DNA from: Anthoceros angustus
Taxonomy: Eukaryota; Streptophyta; Anthocerotopsida; Anthocerotales; Anthocerotaceae
Direction: 5' to 3'
Length of the DNA: 64,000 nucleotides
Assembly (NCBI GenBank): GCA_010909165.1
Contig: MU008160.1
Span: 1,426,001-1,490,000, forward strand
Position 1 is the stretch's first letter, and each line of letters begins with the position of its first letter. A program made the position numbers and the translations under genes. Shown here one piece after another: positions 9,470 to 22,171 of the stretch. The notes beneath the pieces are model-generated. The model saw only the letters and a list, made by a program, of their open reading frames with translations. It was not told the DNA's origin and did not search any database.

Positions 9470-12230
9470 GTTCAGGGACCGCTGTCGGAAGATGAGTCTA
9501 ACAACAGACTATCCAGGATGCTCAGCTACTATGCATGACCACACCGTACGAGCTAGCATGGAAACCGCAGCCAAAGGCTGGGTTCCCATGAACCCGATCC
9601 CCGGGAGGCATTCGGAGTCGGCGTTTCCTATGTGAGACCCGGAATATGGCCCAGACTTGGCATTGTTACCGGCACTCCACGGGTCATAAGACCGGACGAG
9701 CCTGTCGCTCCAACGGAGCGCCAAGTCGAGACCGGAGAGCCCGTGCTCACGTATAATAATAATGGTCGATCTGCCAAGCCCGACTCCGAAAACCCCCTAC
9801 TATCGGGTCGAGCTTGGTACCATGCAGTCCATTTCTAACAGAACCGTTAAAAAAAGTTACGAGCTTTCTATGCTGTTCCCGGCGGTCTGAACTGTGGGTC
9901 ACCCAGCAAATTCTACACGTATCTGCATCGGTTCCATATAAAGGAAAATTTTTGATGAGAAAATTATGAGAAAAGTCCATCCATGAGGGTCGTGGTGAAA
10001 AGGAGCAGTTCACCTCCCTACCCATATGAAGTTTTTTTTTTCTTTTTTCTCCATATAACAAGTCAGGTTATACTCTATTTATAGATATATCAAGGGAAAG
10101 AAGACTTTATTATAAAAAAGAGATGGGAAAAACCCATCCACCCAAAAACAAAAGGGGAAAAACCTAACGAAGGGCTCCATGTCAGGGGGACTAGCCTCCA
10201 CGATCACACATTTCAGAACTACCAACCGCCCGAAGAACTTCGTGGTCAGGGATGTGAAAAGGCCTACTTACCACCGGTGTCAAAGAAGGCGCATCTCCAC
10301 TTTTCATTTGTCGTTCTATACCCGCTACGTTAATAACCCTACGCAAAGCGATGGAAACCCTCTGCCGGAAGAAAGCAACAATAGATATACATATATCAAC
10401 TATGGTAGTATGAAAAAATATTACAAGGCATATTTTTTTAAAGTGGAAGGCCGAATTCATCAAGATCATGCGGCTTTCCATTAACATCTTCGCACATAGA
10501 TGCCAAAGAGGAAGAAGGAGCAACTAAGCTCAATGCCAAAGAGATATTATAGGGAGTCCTATTGATGTTTCACAAGTGAGGCCATAATAACGTTACTTGA
10601 AGCAATCGTGCCTATAAGGCTCTACTACAATATTTTAACAGACTCAGGCCACGGAGTATCACCGTTGCAGGAGTGGGGAGTGCGGGACTATTAAGAGGTT
10701 TGAAAAGGGACGCCAAATGATCACATGTCATTTAGTGTGTATGATCAGTACTAGTCTTTTGGTTGAATAGTGCCAAACGATCACGTGCAACATGAAGAAT
10801 CAGATTTAACGTGATCAAGATGAGTCCTATAATCAGCAACCTAAATATTTCATACATCCACAACTTCTTTATCCACGCAATTTACTGGTCCACAAAGATC
10901 TTTACAAAACATGGACATATTAGATACAGGGGTTACCACGAAGTCTTCCACAAGAGAATGAAAGGTAGTAAGCTTCCTGTATATGAGACCTAGGCCCTAG
11001 CTGTCAAATCAGTTTGTCGGGGACAACCACCAAATTAGGCCGCTTCTTTTTGCAAAAGTTTGGTGGTAGAGACTAGTCATATTAAGCTAACTTCTCCAAA
11101 GAATCAACAATCTTCATTGCAACATTTGAATCAGAGGTAGACTTGCAAGTCTTGATGTGCTTATAAGTGACTTGGCATGATTTGATGAACTCAAGCTTGC
11201 AGTAGAGGAATGTAATCGTGCAAGGCACTTGGTAACATGTGCAAACTTTTGAGCATTTGCCCTCGGACAAGCCTTTGGCTCTCCCACATGAATAAAGATG
11301 TTACCATTTTCAACTTGCCCTAAGATATTCTCTCTCATTTTCAGCTTGCCCCAAGATATCCTCGCCCACACTTTCCAGGATATTACCAATTTTCGATTTC
11401 TCCAAGAGCCACATGTAGAGAGGATTGCGTAAATTGCACCGTTTCTTAGGCAATTTCATTTTTGCATAAGCTGCTCTCAATGTCGCCAAAAGGTATGATT
11501 AGGCTAGGAGATAGTTTTTTTTACGCATTAGGCCTTGTATTTAAGGGACGAACAATATGAGGACCTATAAAGACTCCTAGTTTAAATGAATTCGCATCAT
11601 TTAGTTTGACGAACTAAGTGCCAACAATGTAACAAACTTTATAGTTGGTACGAATGGATGTAGTTGTTAATAAACTTTCTACATAATTCAATTTATCTGT
11701 TAATTATTTTTATCATATTTTTTACTTATATAATTAAAATAACTCAAAAATTGGCTTCATGTTTAAAGTACAATTTCAACTAGGCTTGGGATATCACAAC
11801 TCTAGTACTCCGTTCATGTTCGAAGGACAATTTCAACCAAGCTTGGGACATTGAAAACCGGATCCTACGATACTGTTTGCTTGATCACGCCTTGTAGCAA
11901 AATACTCTCCTGCGGACCACAAAGTCGCGGATTCATGACGAGGCTCTTTAACTCTGTTGCCAGAAAAACACTGATGATAGATGCGCTTTCTGTGCTAGCT
12001 AGTCTCACCTCGTAAACTTTCACTGACATACTCACAAGGAAATTGCCAGAGCTGGTGAAAGCTGAAATGATCTTTCAAAGAGAGCTGCTACCTGAGTAGT
12101 TAGCTTCATTATCAAAAGGTTTTGAGCTTTACAATTAGCCATAAGTTTGGGTTGAGCTTTAGCTCCACCACTTGTTCTGATAGTCATTCCGCTTCTCTGC
12201 TGTCATGCCGTGTGATACTAATCTCTGCAC
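9470..12230. other. intergenic, no gene recognised
   Basis: AT-rich with short frames only. T-runs and A-runs at 10,030-10,050 and 10,110-10,150, and a TATA-like TATTTATAGATA near 10,075, suggest old retroelement flanks. I cannot assign a family. Confidence 0.35.
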
Positions 12231-12239
12231 TTGGGTTTA

Positions 12240-12806
12240 GTGTTTGATTAGCATTAATTAATCTAATTACTTATCTTTAAGTAAGTAATTAGTGTTAATT
12301 AATCTAAGGTGCTTATGCTAATTAAGCATTCATTATGGTTAATTAATCTAATGTGCTTATGTTAATTAAGCATTGATTAGTGTTAATTAAACATGGTTAG
12401 CAATAGCTAAGTGGATAAGCTCAAGTAATATGCTTTGGCATATTCCTTGCATATTATAGTGTATTCTTAGGATATTTACGCATATGCGATGCCCGATAGG
12501 ATATCTTAGGAATATGCCGATGCAGTCTAGTATATATAGACCCTTCCATTGAGACAAGCTCGGATCATAGCTTGTCCACTGATATCTGATCTGAGCGTTG
12601 TGAGGAGGCCAAAGCTATGACTCAGGAGCGATGTGTGAGGAATTTGCGTGTTGTTATCGTGGGGAGAGTGTGTTTGTGCCACGACGTGCGAGCTACTCCC
12701 TCCTGTTACTATTGGTTTGCACCTATATATCTGCGTATTAGATTTATTTGCTTGGTTGTTGGTCGAGGAAGTGCTTATGTGAATTCAAGTGCTTACCTCG
12801 TGCGAC
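12240..12806 (+). repeat. possible solo LTR of a retroelement
   Basis: The stretch opens with TGTTTGATTAG and ends GTGCGACA. It contains a TATA box (AGTATATATAGACCC, near 12,530) followed about 30 bases later by a plausible transcription start. This layout fits an LTR. Its first part holds three units of a 45-50-bp AT-rich repeat (TTAATTAATCTAA with TGCTTATG and TTAATTAAGCATT, 12,255-12,390). No matching target-site duplication and no partner LTR are visible. Confidence 0.3.
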
Positions 12807-12809
12807 AGT

Positions 12810-14465
12810 GCTGAAGATTTCAATTCTTTGAAAAAAGGTTCTTCTACATTCTCAAATGCATCTAGCCAAGTCGCTCCTCACTGCAAATATTTCGACGACT
12901 GGCTTATGACAAGCTTTGATTTCTCTGACATCATCCGATAAATAGCCATTTCCAGGAGCCACTTGCGGAGCGCGCTTTTGTCTAGTCTGTTTCCTCCTCC
13001 GTACCTCTGAGGTGGTACGATTTCCTTCCAGTCATTCTTGGAAGTCTTCCATTCGTTGTTATTCATGGGTGGAAATTTACTACTGGTGAAACTGTCTCGT
13101 TGACAAGTCTTCTATCTGCTATTCATGGATGGAAATTTGTTGTTGGTGAGATTATCTCAAGTCTTTATTTACTGTTCATGGCATTCCAAATCAAACATAT
13201 TCAAATTTAGACTCCAAAGTTGTTCTGGGTTGTCCAAAAAGCTTGAGTAGGTGAATCTATTTGTGCTCAAATGTTTTTCAAATCGCCAAAAATCCCAAGT
13301 AGTAAAAAAAGGAATATATATATCTTTCCCATAAACAAAAAGAACAAGCCATCTTTCGCAAAATCCTTCATTTTCTCTTTCAAGATTGCAATCTATCCAT
13401 CGTAACTCGAACAATGACTGGCACCAGCCTCATGCAACGATGGGCTTTCCAATAGTGTACGTATTGCTTGCATCTCCTTCGCGCATAGCCGTACAAGCAT
13501 CTCGCAACAGGAGCCACGCTTCTGCGTATTTTGAAGAGTGTGGTCTCTGCCGAAGCAAATGCGGCAAAGCTCTGTGACATCGACATGCCTTTCTAACTAT
13601 TGCAGTCAGCCAATCATCCTCACCAAAATTCAGCATGAAAAACTCAATCTGGTTTGATTTGAGGCGTGATTAACGACAAATCCTTGAAAAAATTGGGTCG
13701 GTGAACGCAAACGTTTTGTACCAGTTCCAACTCTATCACTACACCGCCTCCCTGTCCAAGCCTTCGTATACCACAAAACAAGGACGCCATCTACCCACAC
13801 ATCGCCCTCCCATTCGCTTCTCCACCCCACCACGGCCGCATGTGCGCCTTCTCTCATCGGTCTTGGCGGAAAGACCATAAGGAGGGAAGCATATGGCGGC
13901 GATCGTCGTGGCAGAAACGCCGAGAGCCCCTAGCTTGCCTCAGACTGATTCCACGTTCAGATTGAGATTCTAAATGTTGTTGTGGTCCGATCTTTTATGC
14001 TTTGTAGATCAGGAGGTGCGGATCAGAAAGCGGAATCCGACTCTATGGCATGCTAGAATTATTAGGGTCCCATATTTTCGTGAGAGCTCGAAACCGACCT
14101 CAAATTCTTGATTTGAGTAGGTCGGTCATTCTTGGGTTAAACTCCTCAAAGAAAAGAAGACTTGGGAAAAAGGTACTCCAAAGTCCCATTCTAGGCCATG
14201 TTTGAATCACTACTCGTCCATTATGGCATGCGGAACGCCATGCATGTACACTATATTTTTAGTGAATAGAACGAATATTGTTGGAGTTTACCATCGACAC
14301 TCGGCTTTCCTTAGAAGGTGATGAGGCAATTCAATTACTGACACCACTCAATCATGAGAGACTGCTCTTTCAAGTGAAACAACAAATTCTAAGTTAAGAA
14401 CACAAGAAATTTAATAACAAGCAGAACTTGTCGCTAATGTCATGATGTGGAAAAGGAGAAGGTAA
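12810..14465. other. intergenic, no gene recognised
   Basis: Short open frames overlap on both strands at 13,380-13,880 but share no recognisable motif and no codon continuity. Nothing else supported. Confidence 0.35.
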
Positions 14466-14469
14466 GTGA

Positions 14470-14640
14470 GAAGAGCATGTTGGCTAGAGACCACAAGGTC
14501 GGAGGTTCATGTCCGCCCTCTAGCATGCTGGCTAGGGACCTCAAGGTCGAAGCCCTCCCTCCGGCGTTATTCCACTCTACACTTGCTGGCTCCTTGTGCA
14601 ATACAAACCGTCTACATACTACCAAACAAAAAAAAAAAAT
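14470..14640 (+). repeat. possible tRNA-derived SINE
   Basis: A tRNA-like head (A-box-like GTTGGCTAGAGACC, then GGAGGTTCATGTCCG resembling a B box) is followed by a partial second copy (GCTGGCTAGGGACC), a body of about 90 bp and a 13-base A run at 14,627-14,639. Head, body and A tail in that order are the SINE pattern. The B box departs from consensus and no target-site duplication was found. Confidence 0.3.
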
Positions 14641-14887
14641 CCTTGACGTGGCACCGTGGAGCTGAAGAGAACCACCTCGCTTTTATTATGTATTATTATT
14701 GTGTCTTGCTGACATGAAAACGCTAACCACTGTCCCTCTCGGAGCCCGCCGCCTGGTGATGCAGTTGTGCCGATAATACTGAGCCAATGCAGAGGCTATA
14801 TCTCCTTCACCCAAACCGTAGAGTACGTTCCCACTTGAGGAAGCTATAGGCTGGGCGGGGACTCCCTTTCAAACTGGAGAATTTGCG

Positions 14888-14896
14888 TTTCCCGCG
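14888..14896 (+). promoter_or_regulatory. E2F-type site upstream of BRCA1
   Basis: TTTCCCGCG matches the E2F/DP consensus TTTSSCGC. It lies about 440 bp upstream of the BRCA1 start codon at the beginning of a GC-rich promoter or leader. E2F control of replication and repair genes is well established in plants. A function here is inferred from the match and position only. Confidence 0.4.
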
Positions 14897-15338
14897 CGCG
14901 GCCGCGGACTCGGGCTCTCCTGTCTTGCCTCTTGATTGCATCCGTGGAGCCAAGCTTGATTATTCAATGACGAGCAGGCTGCTGCCAACCGCATCCTTGT
15001 CGCCCCCGCGCGCAATCGACATCGCAAGCAATGTGTGCCACGTTCTTGCTGAACCAGCAGCGCCCAGTCTGCGCTTGTCCAACTTTCTGGAGCGTCATCT
15101 GGCCGGGCGTCGCGGTTCTATGACCAATCTTGCTGCCCAGCCAGCGCGCTGCTGATCCCCTGCCGAGGCGAGGTTCTTGCGCAAATCTTGATTCTGTTCC
15201 CGGCTTTGTCCACCTCAGTGTGGGCGAGGGTGACGAGTTCTTGAAATCGAGCGAATTCTGTGCGGGAGGAGTGCGCGGGAGGGGTAGTATGGCGGCATTG
15301 CAGCTGCTCCTGGCGGGCTAAAGAAGAGCAGGAGAGCC

Positions 15339-18300
15339 ATGGGCAGGAGAGCGAGAGGGAGGGCCAGAGCAGGGGGCCGAGGGCGCGGGAGGAGGGATGG
15401 GGAGGACGGGATTCCGCCCGCAGCAGTCCGGCAGGAGCGGGAGAAGCAGGAGCAGCAGGAGCGGGGGAGAGAGCAGGTGGACCCTCGGATCGACCCGTTG
15501 GAGAAAATGGGTCGGGAGCTCAAGTGTCCTATATGGTATGTGTGTGGAGGCTTTCGAGGATTTTGTGGGCGCATTTCTTGGGAATGTGGGTGCGGATGAA
15601 TGTTGATGCGTTTTTGTGGGTTTGTGCAGCTGGTGCCTCTTCACGGAGACCATGACCCTCTCCTCCTGCAGCCATAATTTTTGCAAGTGAGAATTATCTT
15701 CTCCAGAGTGGTTGTGTTGACTGTGGGGATGAAATGGGAGGATGACTGATGTGCTGGCTGTCTGCCAGGAGCTGTATTACAGAGTCCATGAAGAGGATGT
15801 CTTCATGTCCGGTCTGCAAGCAGCCCACTACCCGGAGAGGTATGGATGGCTTGAGGTTTCGTGCTTTCGGTACTTGGCGGGGGGTTGTGGGATGACGTAA
15901 CTCAGCAGTGGGTTCTTGTGGGTGTTTGTGCAGAGGTACGAGCAGCACCGCATCTGGATAATTTGGTTGCGGCTTACAAGGGGATTGAGAGGTCTTGCGG
16001 CTTTAGCCTGTTTAGCTCGCAGCCATATGCAGCAGAAGCAGGTATGGATGTTGGGATAGGTGGTCCAGTTTGTGAGGTGTCCCGGTCTGACCTTGTAGGG
16101 GGTTGGGATTGACTTTTCGTCGATCTGCTGCATGTGGTTGGAATGAGCAGAGAGCTTGGTTCCTGCTGAGCTTGAGGGCAGAAAGGACTCTAAGGAGTTA
16201 GAAGGTCCGAGAGCGAAAGAGTCGGGAGTAGAGGCTCGCAAGAAGCATGAATCCAATCTTGCGTTTGCAGACATTACCAACAAGGACGGGCAGGAGAGTC
16301 ATGATGCTGGGAAGGATCAGGATGGGGGAAATACATCAGACGATGCTGGAGCCAAGGCTAATGAGGCAGAGGCAATTGCAGACGAGCCCTTCCAGGCTTT
16401 TGTTCCTGCCAAAAAGCGGCTGAGGGTGCATGTTCCACATTTTGCCAGGAATGAGGTGACGGGTAGTGATAACATGCTCGCAACGGGGGTGATTAGCAGA
16501 GAGCCGAGGAGCGGTCCTATGAGGGGAAAGAGATCAAGAGGTGGTAAGCTGTTTCAGCTGGGCCAGCCGAGCATGGCCCAGTTTCTGCTAGGGAGTACAA
16601 GTGAAACAGCAATGGGCACCACAAATGAAAGAGACCCTTCTGGCAGGGACCTCTCGATAGCTCTGCTTTTGGAGAGATCAAAGGAGGCTGAGGTGGAAGA
16701 AGCAAGGAAGAAGGAACATATCCATGTATCTCCTCCACCTGCTAGGGCGGAGAACAGACTCCGGGGGGGATTTTTGGCTCCCAGGCCAATCAGTAAGAGC
16801 GGTCAAGGCTTGTCTCAGGAACAGGCGGTGACTCGGGTACTGCCCTCCCCGTCTCTACGAATCCAGGTTGAGATTCCTCCCCCGCACGTGGAAGAGGTGC
16901 CGCCTCAAGCGAAGTCTCCCACCACTGCTGGTGATGCCCCTTTGTTGGTGGATATGCACACGCCATCGCCCGTCGCCTCGTTGAAAGACCCAAGATCGGT
17001 TAGCTCATCGCTAACTCCTTTCCGGTGTAAGAGATGGGCTTCTGGGGCAGAGGTTGGGGTTGGTACTTGGACCCTTCAGGGTTGTTCCAGTTCAGTAGTC
17101 AACAAGCTTCCTAATGGACAGATTGTGATGGCTTCCAACTCCATTGTACAAGCACATGCCAGTGGCAGGGGTCCACTTCCTCCTCTCTTCTGGCTAGGGG
17201 ACGTAATTGGAACACCAGACATGACACAACCTACTCCACCTCTTCCATCTCAACTTGCTCTTGCTCGACCCTCGTTCGACGACCTCAAAGTAGAAGAGGA
17301 TGAAAGCTCACGCAGAAAGGAAGGAGAGGTAAGATTTTCTTTTGCCCAGGGCAACGATAAAGCATGGGCCCCGTTTCTGGATACTAAGCTGTTCCTTGTG
17401 GTACTTGAGTGTAGAATGAGGTGACGAAAGGTGAAGCTGCTGCAGAAATTGACAGCTTTGATAGTGAGGTTTTTGCATGGACACAGCATCCGTGCTCTCC
17501 AGAACTGGATGCCAACCTTCAGAAGGCGCAAGTGAGTAGCACCTTCGCATCCAACATGTATTTCTAAGATCTCTGGAAAGCCATGCTGGAAGGATGTTGA
17601 CGTCATCTTGTTTTGTATGGCACGCAGGCTTCTCTTGCTGAAGTACCTTCACCACCCCGTGCACGCGGATGTAAACTGACATTTCTAAGTCATGAAGAGG
17701 CCCGACCTTCAGAGCCCACGGAACAAGGCAACTGTACCATGGATGCACCGGAGTCTGTCAAATCTCCGGAGCCAGCTGATCAAGGGCAGGAAGGGGAGGC
17801 TATCTTGCAAAAACCGGAAAATGAGGAAATACAAGAGCACGGGCAGGAGCAACAGCAAGAACCGGACGAGGGACAGCATGGTCTGCAAATGGAGGACAGG
17901 TTGGCGGCGTATGAAAGTGTGCCTGCTCAGAATCAGATGCCTCTGCAGGAAGAGGAGCAACAGGGCATGGACTGTGGTCAGGAACTTGATGAGGGGCAAG
18001 ATCAGGCTATGTTGGCAGCACCTGCTGTGTCTGCGCAGAATCGGATGAAGACAGCTTGTAAAGATATCCAACTGCCCCCTGAAGCTCAAGCTGAAACTTC
18101 TCTGCCTGATGATCAAGTAGGCCGAGAAGCTGAAGCTGAAGCAGGCCCACGGCTGAAGTATCAAAGGCAGCAGAAGAAAGTGCAGTGGGACACACTCCAC
18201 CACGAGAAACTCACTGTCGAACAGCAGCATGAGCCAGTCCCTGGGTCTTCTGATGCAGCCGTGAGTAAGCCATCAAGGAAGCGACTGAACAGGCCCAGTG

Positions 18301-20656
18301 AACAGGCAGGTGGTGGGACAGTCTTAGACTCACTGAAACCCCCAAAACGGGCCAGGAAATCGGACGACAACCCAGTTCGTAAGGACAAAGTATTAGCAGT
18401 TGGGCTTAACAATGAAGTCGCCAACCTGACAGCTCCAAAGCCTGTTGCTCTGAAAAGATCCAAGATAAGGCGTAAGGTAGATGGTGCTTCCGCTCAGTAT
18501 CCAGTGAATGCCAAGGATGATATGGCAAGGCCTTCAGATGCGAGACAGGAAAATGAAGGAGGAGTAATTGAGCACGGTGAAGCAGCTCTTCAAGAAGCTG
18601 CACTGTTGGAGAAATCCATGGGCGATGTCATAAATGACACCAATTTCCTGGATGAGGAGATCGGGAGCAAGGGTGGAGCTGAGTTCAATGTCCAGTGCAG
18701 GGAATCTAGGGGACCTGTGGAAAGTGAATGTGACGAGAAAGTGTGCTCGTTTTGTCGACAACCTGGTGACAGTCAGGTGAGTGGAAAATTGAGTGCAAAC
18801 TGGATTAATGGTCAGAGTCCACATCTTAATGTGGGATCTCTGCTCTTGCGAAGTCGCTTACTTCCTGTCCTTGGTGGCAGATAGCCGGTGAGCTGCTTGA
18901 ACATGTCGATGCAGATTTGGCTCCACGGTCGTCTTCAAAGAGCAATTCCAGAATCTTCGTGCACAAGAAGTGCGCCGATTGGTCAGTTCCTCGGGCTCTG
19001 GTTTTAAATTTCAAAACGATCAAGAGCTAGAGATTTTCTGACTGTTGCTCGACCAAAACATTCCAGGGCTCCTGCGGTGTACTTTGAGAACGATCATCTG
19101 AGAAATCTGGAAGCAGAGCTTGCTCGCGCCCTCAAGATTAAATGCAGCATATGTGGACTTAGAGGAGCAGCTCTGGGATGCTACAATGGACACTGCCGGA
19201 AAAGTTTCCATTTTCCATGCGCCAGGGCTATTGCTGGTTGCAAATGGGAAGATGTAGGTTTGCTGTACATGTCCTGTCATGTCTTGATTGACGTCCTGTT
19301 TTTGCCTTCCGTTCATCATGCTCAGAGAAATGGTCTTTCTCCATTCCAGGACATTTTTGTGGTACGATGCGCAGCCCATGCAGCATGGAAGCTTGGGGAA
19401 GAACGGAAGAACAAACCCGTGAGAAGGAAATCGAAATCCTCCACTTTCCAGTCTCCTGCAAAGAGAGACCCAAAGGATGAAGGAGCAGTCCCAGGGGATG
19501 TACCCGCATCAGTACCTTCCAAACGGTGGGCAATTCAACCTCAATGCTCCTGTTGGTATCTTGCATGTCAACTTGGGACTTGCTTAGCTTTTCAGGACTG
19601 CATAACCAAAGCGAGAGCTCGCTTCTCAGAATTGTGAAAGGCAAGGGGAACGCAGTCGAAGCTACTGAACAGCACTCGACAACCCTCCCCTTTCAGAAAT
19701 GGCCAGCAGGCCCTGCAACAAAGTGGGTTCTTACTGGATCGGGCCTGGACTCGTCAGAGAAGGTGAGCGGGGAGATCACTTGCTGCTGCATCCACTTAAG
19801 CCATATTTCAAATGCCTGTGAGCTCATCGCACCTTCTTCGCTGCCTGTCACCAGGATCAGCTGGCTGCATTCATCGCTGTTACAGGTGCCACCTTGGCGA
19901 AAGCCTGGAACCCCACTGTAACACACGTGATCGCTGGCGTCGATGAAAGTGGTTCTGCGAGAAGAACTCTTAAGTTTCTGATGGCAACGTTGGAGGGCAA
20001 GTGGATTCTCAAGCCTTCATGTAAGCAAGCAACCGACCATGTGCAGACCTATCTCCGTGCCAAGCAGCTGCCCGTCTAATCTTTCAAGGCCTTAATGTTC
20101 CTGGCACCAGGGATGGCTGCCTGCACCACTGCAGGAGCAGCAGTCGGGGAGGAGGCATTTGAGGTAACCAGCGACACCCACGGCATGGTTGATGGACCAA
20201 GACGAGGCAGAGAACTGTCTGCCATCAGGGTATGTATGCCCATCTCCTCCTCCCGCCCGTCGCCACCCCAACATCTGGTATCCTATGCTTTCTGACCTGG
20301 TCCTACCACAGGCACCCAAAATCCTCCACGGCTTCGCTCTCTACTTCTGCTTGGGCTTCGAGACTGCGTACAAAGCAGACCTGCAGGCCCTGATCCTGGC
20401 GGCTGGAGGAAGGGTCCTCCACCGAAAGCCAGCTCCTTCAGCACAGTCTCTGAGAGACGGCTCCCCAAGAAGACTGCGCACCTTGGTACTCTACAACACA
20501 GACGTATCTGCAGCTGGGAGCCTGGAAGAGAGGCAAAGGATCATGCGAGATCGGCAGCAGGGAGCCAAGGCTGTGGCTTCCAAAGCAGGTGCCACAGCTC
20601 TGCCCCACACCTGGCTCTTGGATTCCGTTGCAGGATGCCGGCTGCAGCCCGTTTAG
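15339..20656 (+). CDS. BRCA1: BRCA1: RING - extended PHD - tandem BRCT DNA-repair E3 ligase
   Basis: Fourteen exons join in frame to 1,367 codons plus stop: 15339-15535, 15630-15686, 15769-15839, 15934-16041, 16151-17328, 17415-17531, 17628-18776, 18881-18981, 19067-19253, 19350-19525, 19630-19762, 19855-20020, 20111-20229, 20312-20656. All introns are GT-AG and 82-109 nt. The RING finger is complete (C63, C66, C79, H81, C84, C87, C98, C101) and is preceded by MGRELKCPIC as in Arabidopsis BRCA1. Exons 5 and 6 carry plant BRCA1 motifs (LPPLFWL; FDSEVFAWTQHPCSPE). An extended PHD (about 949-1067) and two BRCTs (about 1145-1235 and 1256-1360) follow. Those motifs favour BRCA1 over BARD1. The ATG is the first in frame after a TAG at 15,285. 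Expected role: nuclear ubiquitin ligase with BARD1 in homologous recombination. The protein is longer than the Arabidopsis one (941 aa), mainly through two long acidic, Q/E-rich exons. Confidence 0.93.
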
Positions 20657-21776
20657 GCATGTGCCCAACGTAGTACCGAATGCAGTTGCATCACTTGCAA
20701 CCAGTCCGAGGCAATAGAAAAACAGCTTCAGGCCTCAGGCCCTGGCCAGGGCCGTCAGAGCAGCTCCAGCCTACAGATTTACCTCTGAATGGCACAATTT
20801 TGCAACGCCTTTGAGGCTCCCTAAGTTATGGGTTGCCATCATAGTATGCGTAAGCCATGCCGCCAAAATATGACCTAATGCGGTCAAATCGGCCAGCCTC
20901 ATATTTATCGTAGTTTCATTATTCTAATGTATGTATGCATAGCATCATAATTAATATGATGTATATTAATATTATGCAGATATCGTATGAGTCACACTAA
21001 ATAGAATAGAAGAAGTTGCAAGGGCTTGGAAGCAATAAAATATCAGCGTTTGCAAGGTGCTCGAATGCGCAAGGGTACATAAGAGGGGAGGAGGATCATT
21101 AAAAAAATATTTTAATTATATTAAAAAAATATTAAGATAACATGTAAAATATATGATATATAGAAGAAGGAGAAGAAATTTTTTTTTGAAGTCCACTAAG
21201 GACGGATTTCTGTCATGGGACTGAAATATGGCAAGTACATAGATTGCGGTAAAATTGTCTAGACGAATGCAAAGGTAAAATTCAAACAAGACAAATAACA
21301 ACAGTGTCATTGAAAATGCGTGAACAAGGGCTAAACACCACCAATTCATCCCCACGAAAGAAAGCCACATGACATGTAGCACGAGCAGCTATGAAAGCGG
21401 GTAACTTCTCCTTCTTAGTCTTCCATTTCAGTGCTTCTCCTTCTTAGTCTTCCATTTCAGTGGTGTAAGATCCTCTTTGATATATAATTGAGTTGTCCGT
21501 AACTTAGACCTAGCCTTCATAACCTGGAGGCGATCATCCATAGAGTAAAAAGTCATAATCAATATGCGCTCTCTACTAGGATCCTTTCCAAGCCAGAAGG
21601 CTCAAGGAATGACGACATGATATAGCTAATGGGTAATGTATATCTAGTGAAAGAGTCTTTTTGAGGGAGAACTTTGATATGTCCCTGAATAATTCCGCAT
21701 TACAATAAAAGAAAAAAAGTCATAATAGATAAAAACCGATATCTACTGTTTGCTACTTAGTTCATGGGACAAAAAT
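20657..21776. other. BRCA1 3' flank and AT-rich spacer
   Basis: A possible polyadenylation signal AATAAA lies at 21,034-21,039, about 380 bp past the BRCA1 stop. Farther on there is a 26-bp tandem duplication (CTTCTCCTTCTTAGTCTTCC type, 21,402-21,460). No gene recognised. Confidence 0.5.
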
Positions 21777-22026
21777 TGTAACCGATGACGAGGACGGGTT
21801 AGGATCAGGCACGCATGAGTTGTAACCGATGACGAGGACGGGTTAGGATCAGGCACTTAAGAAGGCGCGCATGCCGAAGGATCGAACAAGGTGTGAGTAG
21901 GCAGGCATGCCGTAGGGATGTGGGAGAGGTGTAAGTGAAACTGTGGTTACTAAACCTACCAAGTGTAAGGGTATAAAACGATAAGAAATGAAGGGCAAGG
22001 GGCCCTCGTGTTGGGACTTGCTTGCA
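21777..22026 (+). repeat. 5' LTR of the chromovirus
   Basis: Starts TGTAACCGATG and ends GACTTGCTTGCA. It matches the 3' LTR over its length, including an internal 47-bp direct duplication (GATGACGAGGACGGGTTAGG twice, near 21,785 and 21,832) and GGTATAAAACG near 21,970, which is a plausible TATA box. Confidence 0.92.
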
Positions 22027-22029
22027 TTT

Positions 22030-22043
22030 TGGTATTAGAGCCA
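22030..22043 (+). other. primer-binding site, tRNA-Met type
   Basis: TGGTATTAGAGCCA, three bases after the LTR, matches the usual TGGTATCAGAGCC complement of initiator tRNA-Met with one change (C to T). Confidence 0.8.
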
Positions 22044-22171
22044 CGCGTTCACCAGTTGGTTGAACAAACTGAGCTTACATCGGGAACAAACTTGGCTGTG
22101 GCTGTGAGAATTTCAGCCTGACGAACAAAAGCCAAGTTGATTCCTGGTGTCAGCCCAGGTGTTGCGGGCAT

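Noticed and set aside
14883-15155. 90-codon frame upstream of BRCA1 as a separate gene
   Set aside because: Compositional frame in a GC-rich promoter or leader; no motif, and it ends before the BRCA1 start in another frame.
17709-18230. 173-codon minus-strand frame opposite BRCA1 exon 7
   Set aside because: It is the antisense shadow of the Q/E-rich exon, giving a Leu-rich translation without motifs.
15339-20656. BARD1 rather than BRCA1
   Set aside because: BARD1 shares the RING, extended PHD and BRCTs, but the FDSE-F-WTQ-PCSPE and PLFW motifs and the MGRELKCPIC context match plant BRCA1.
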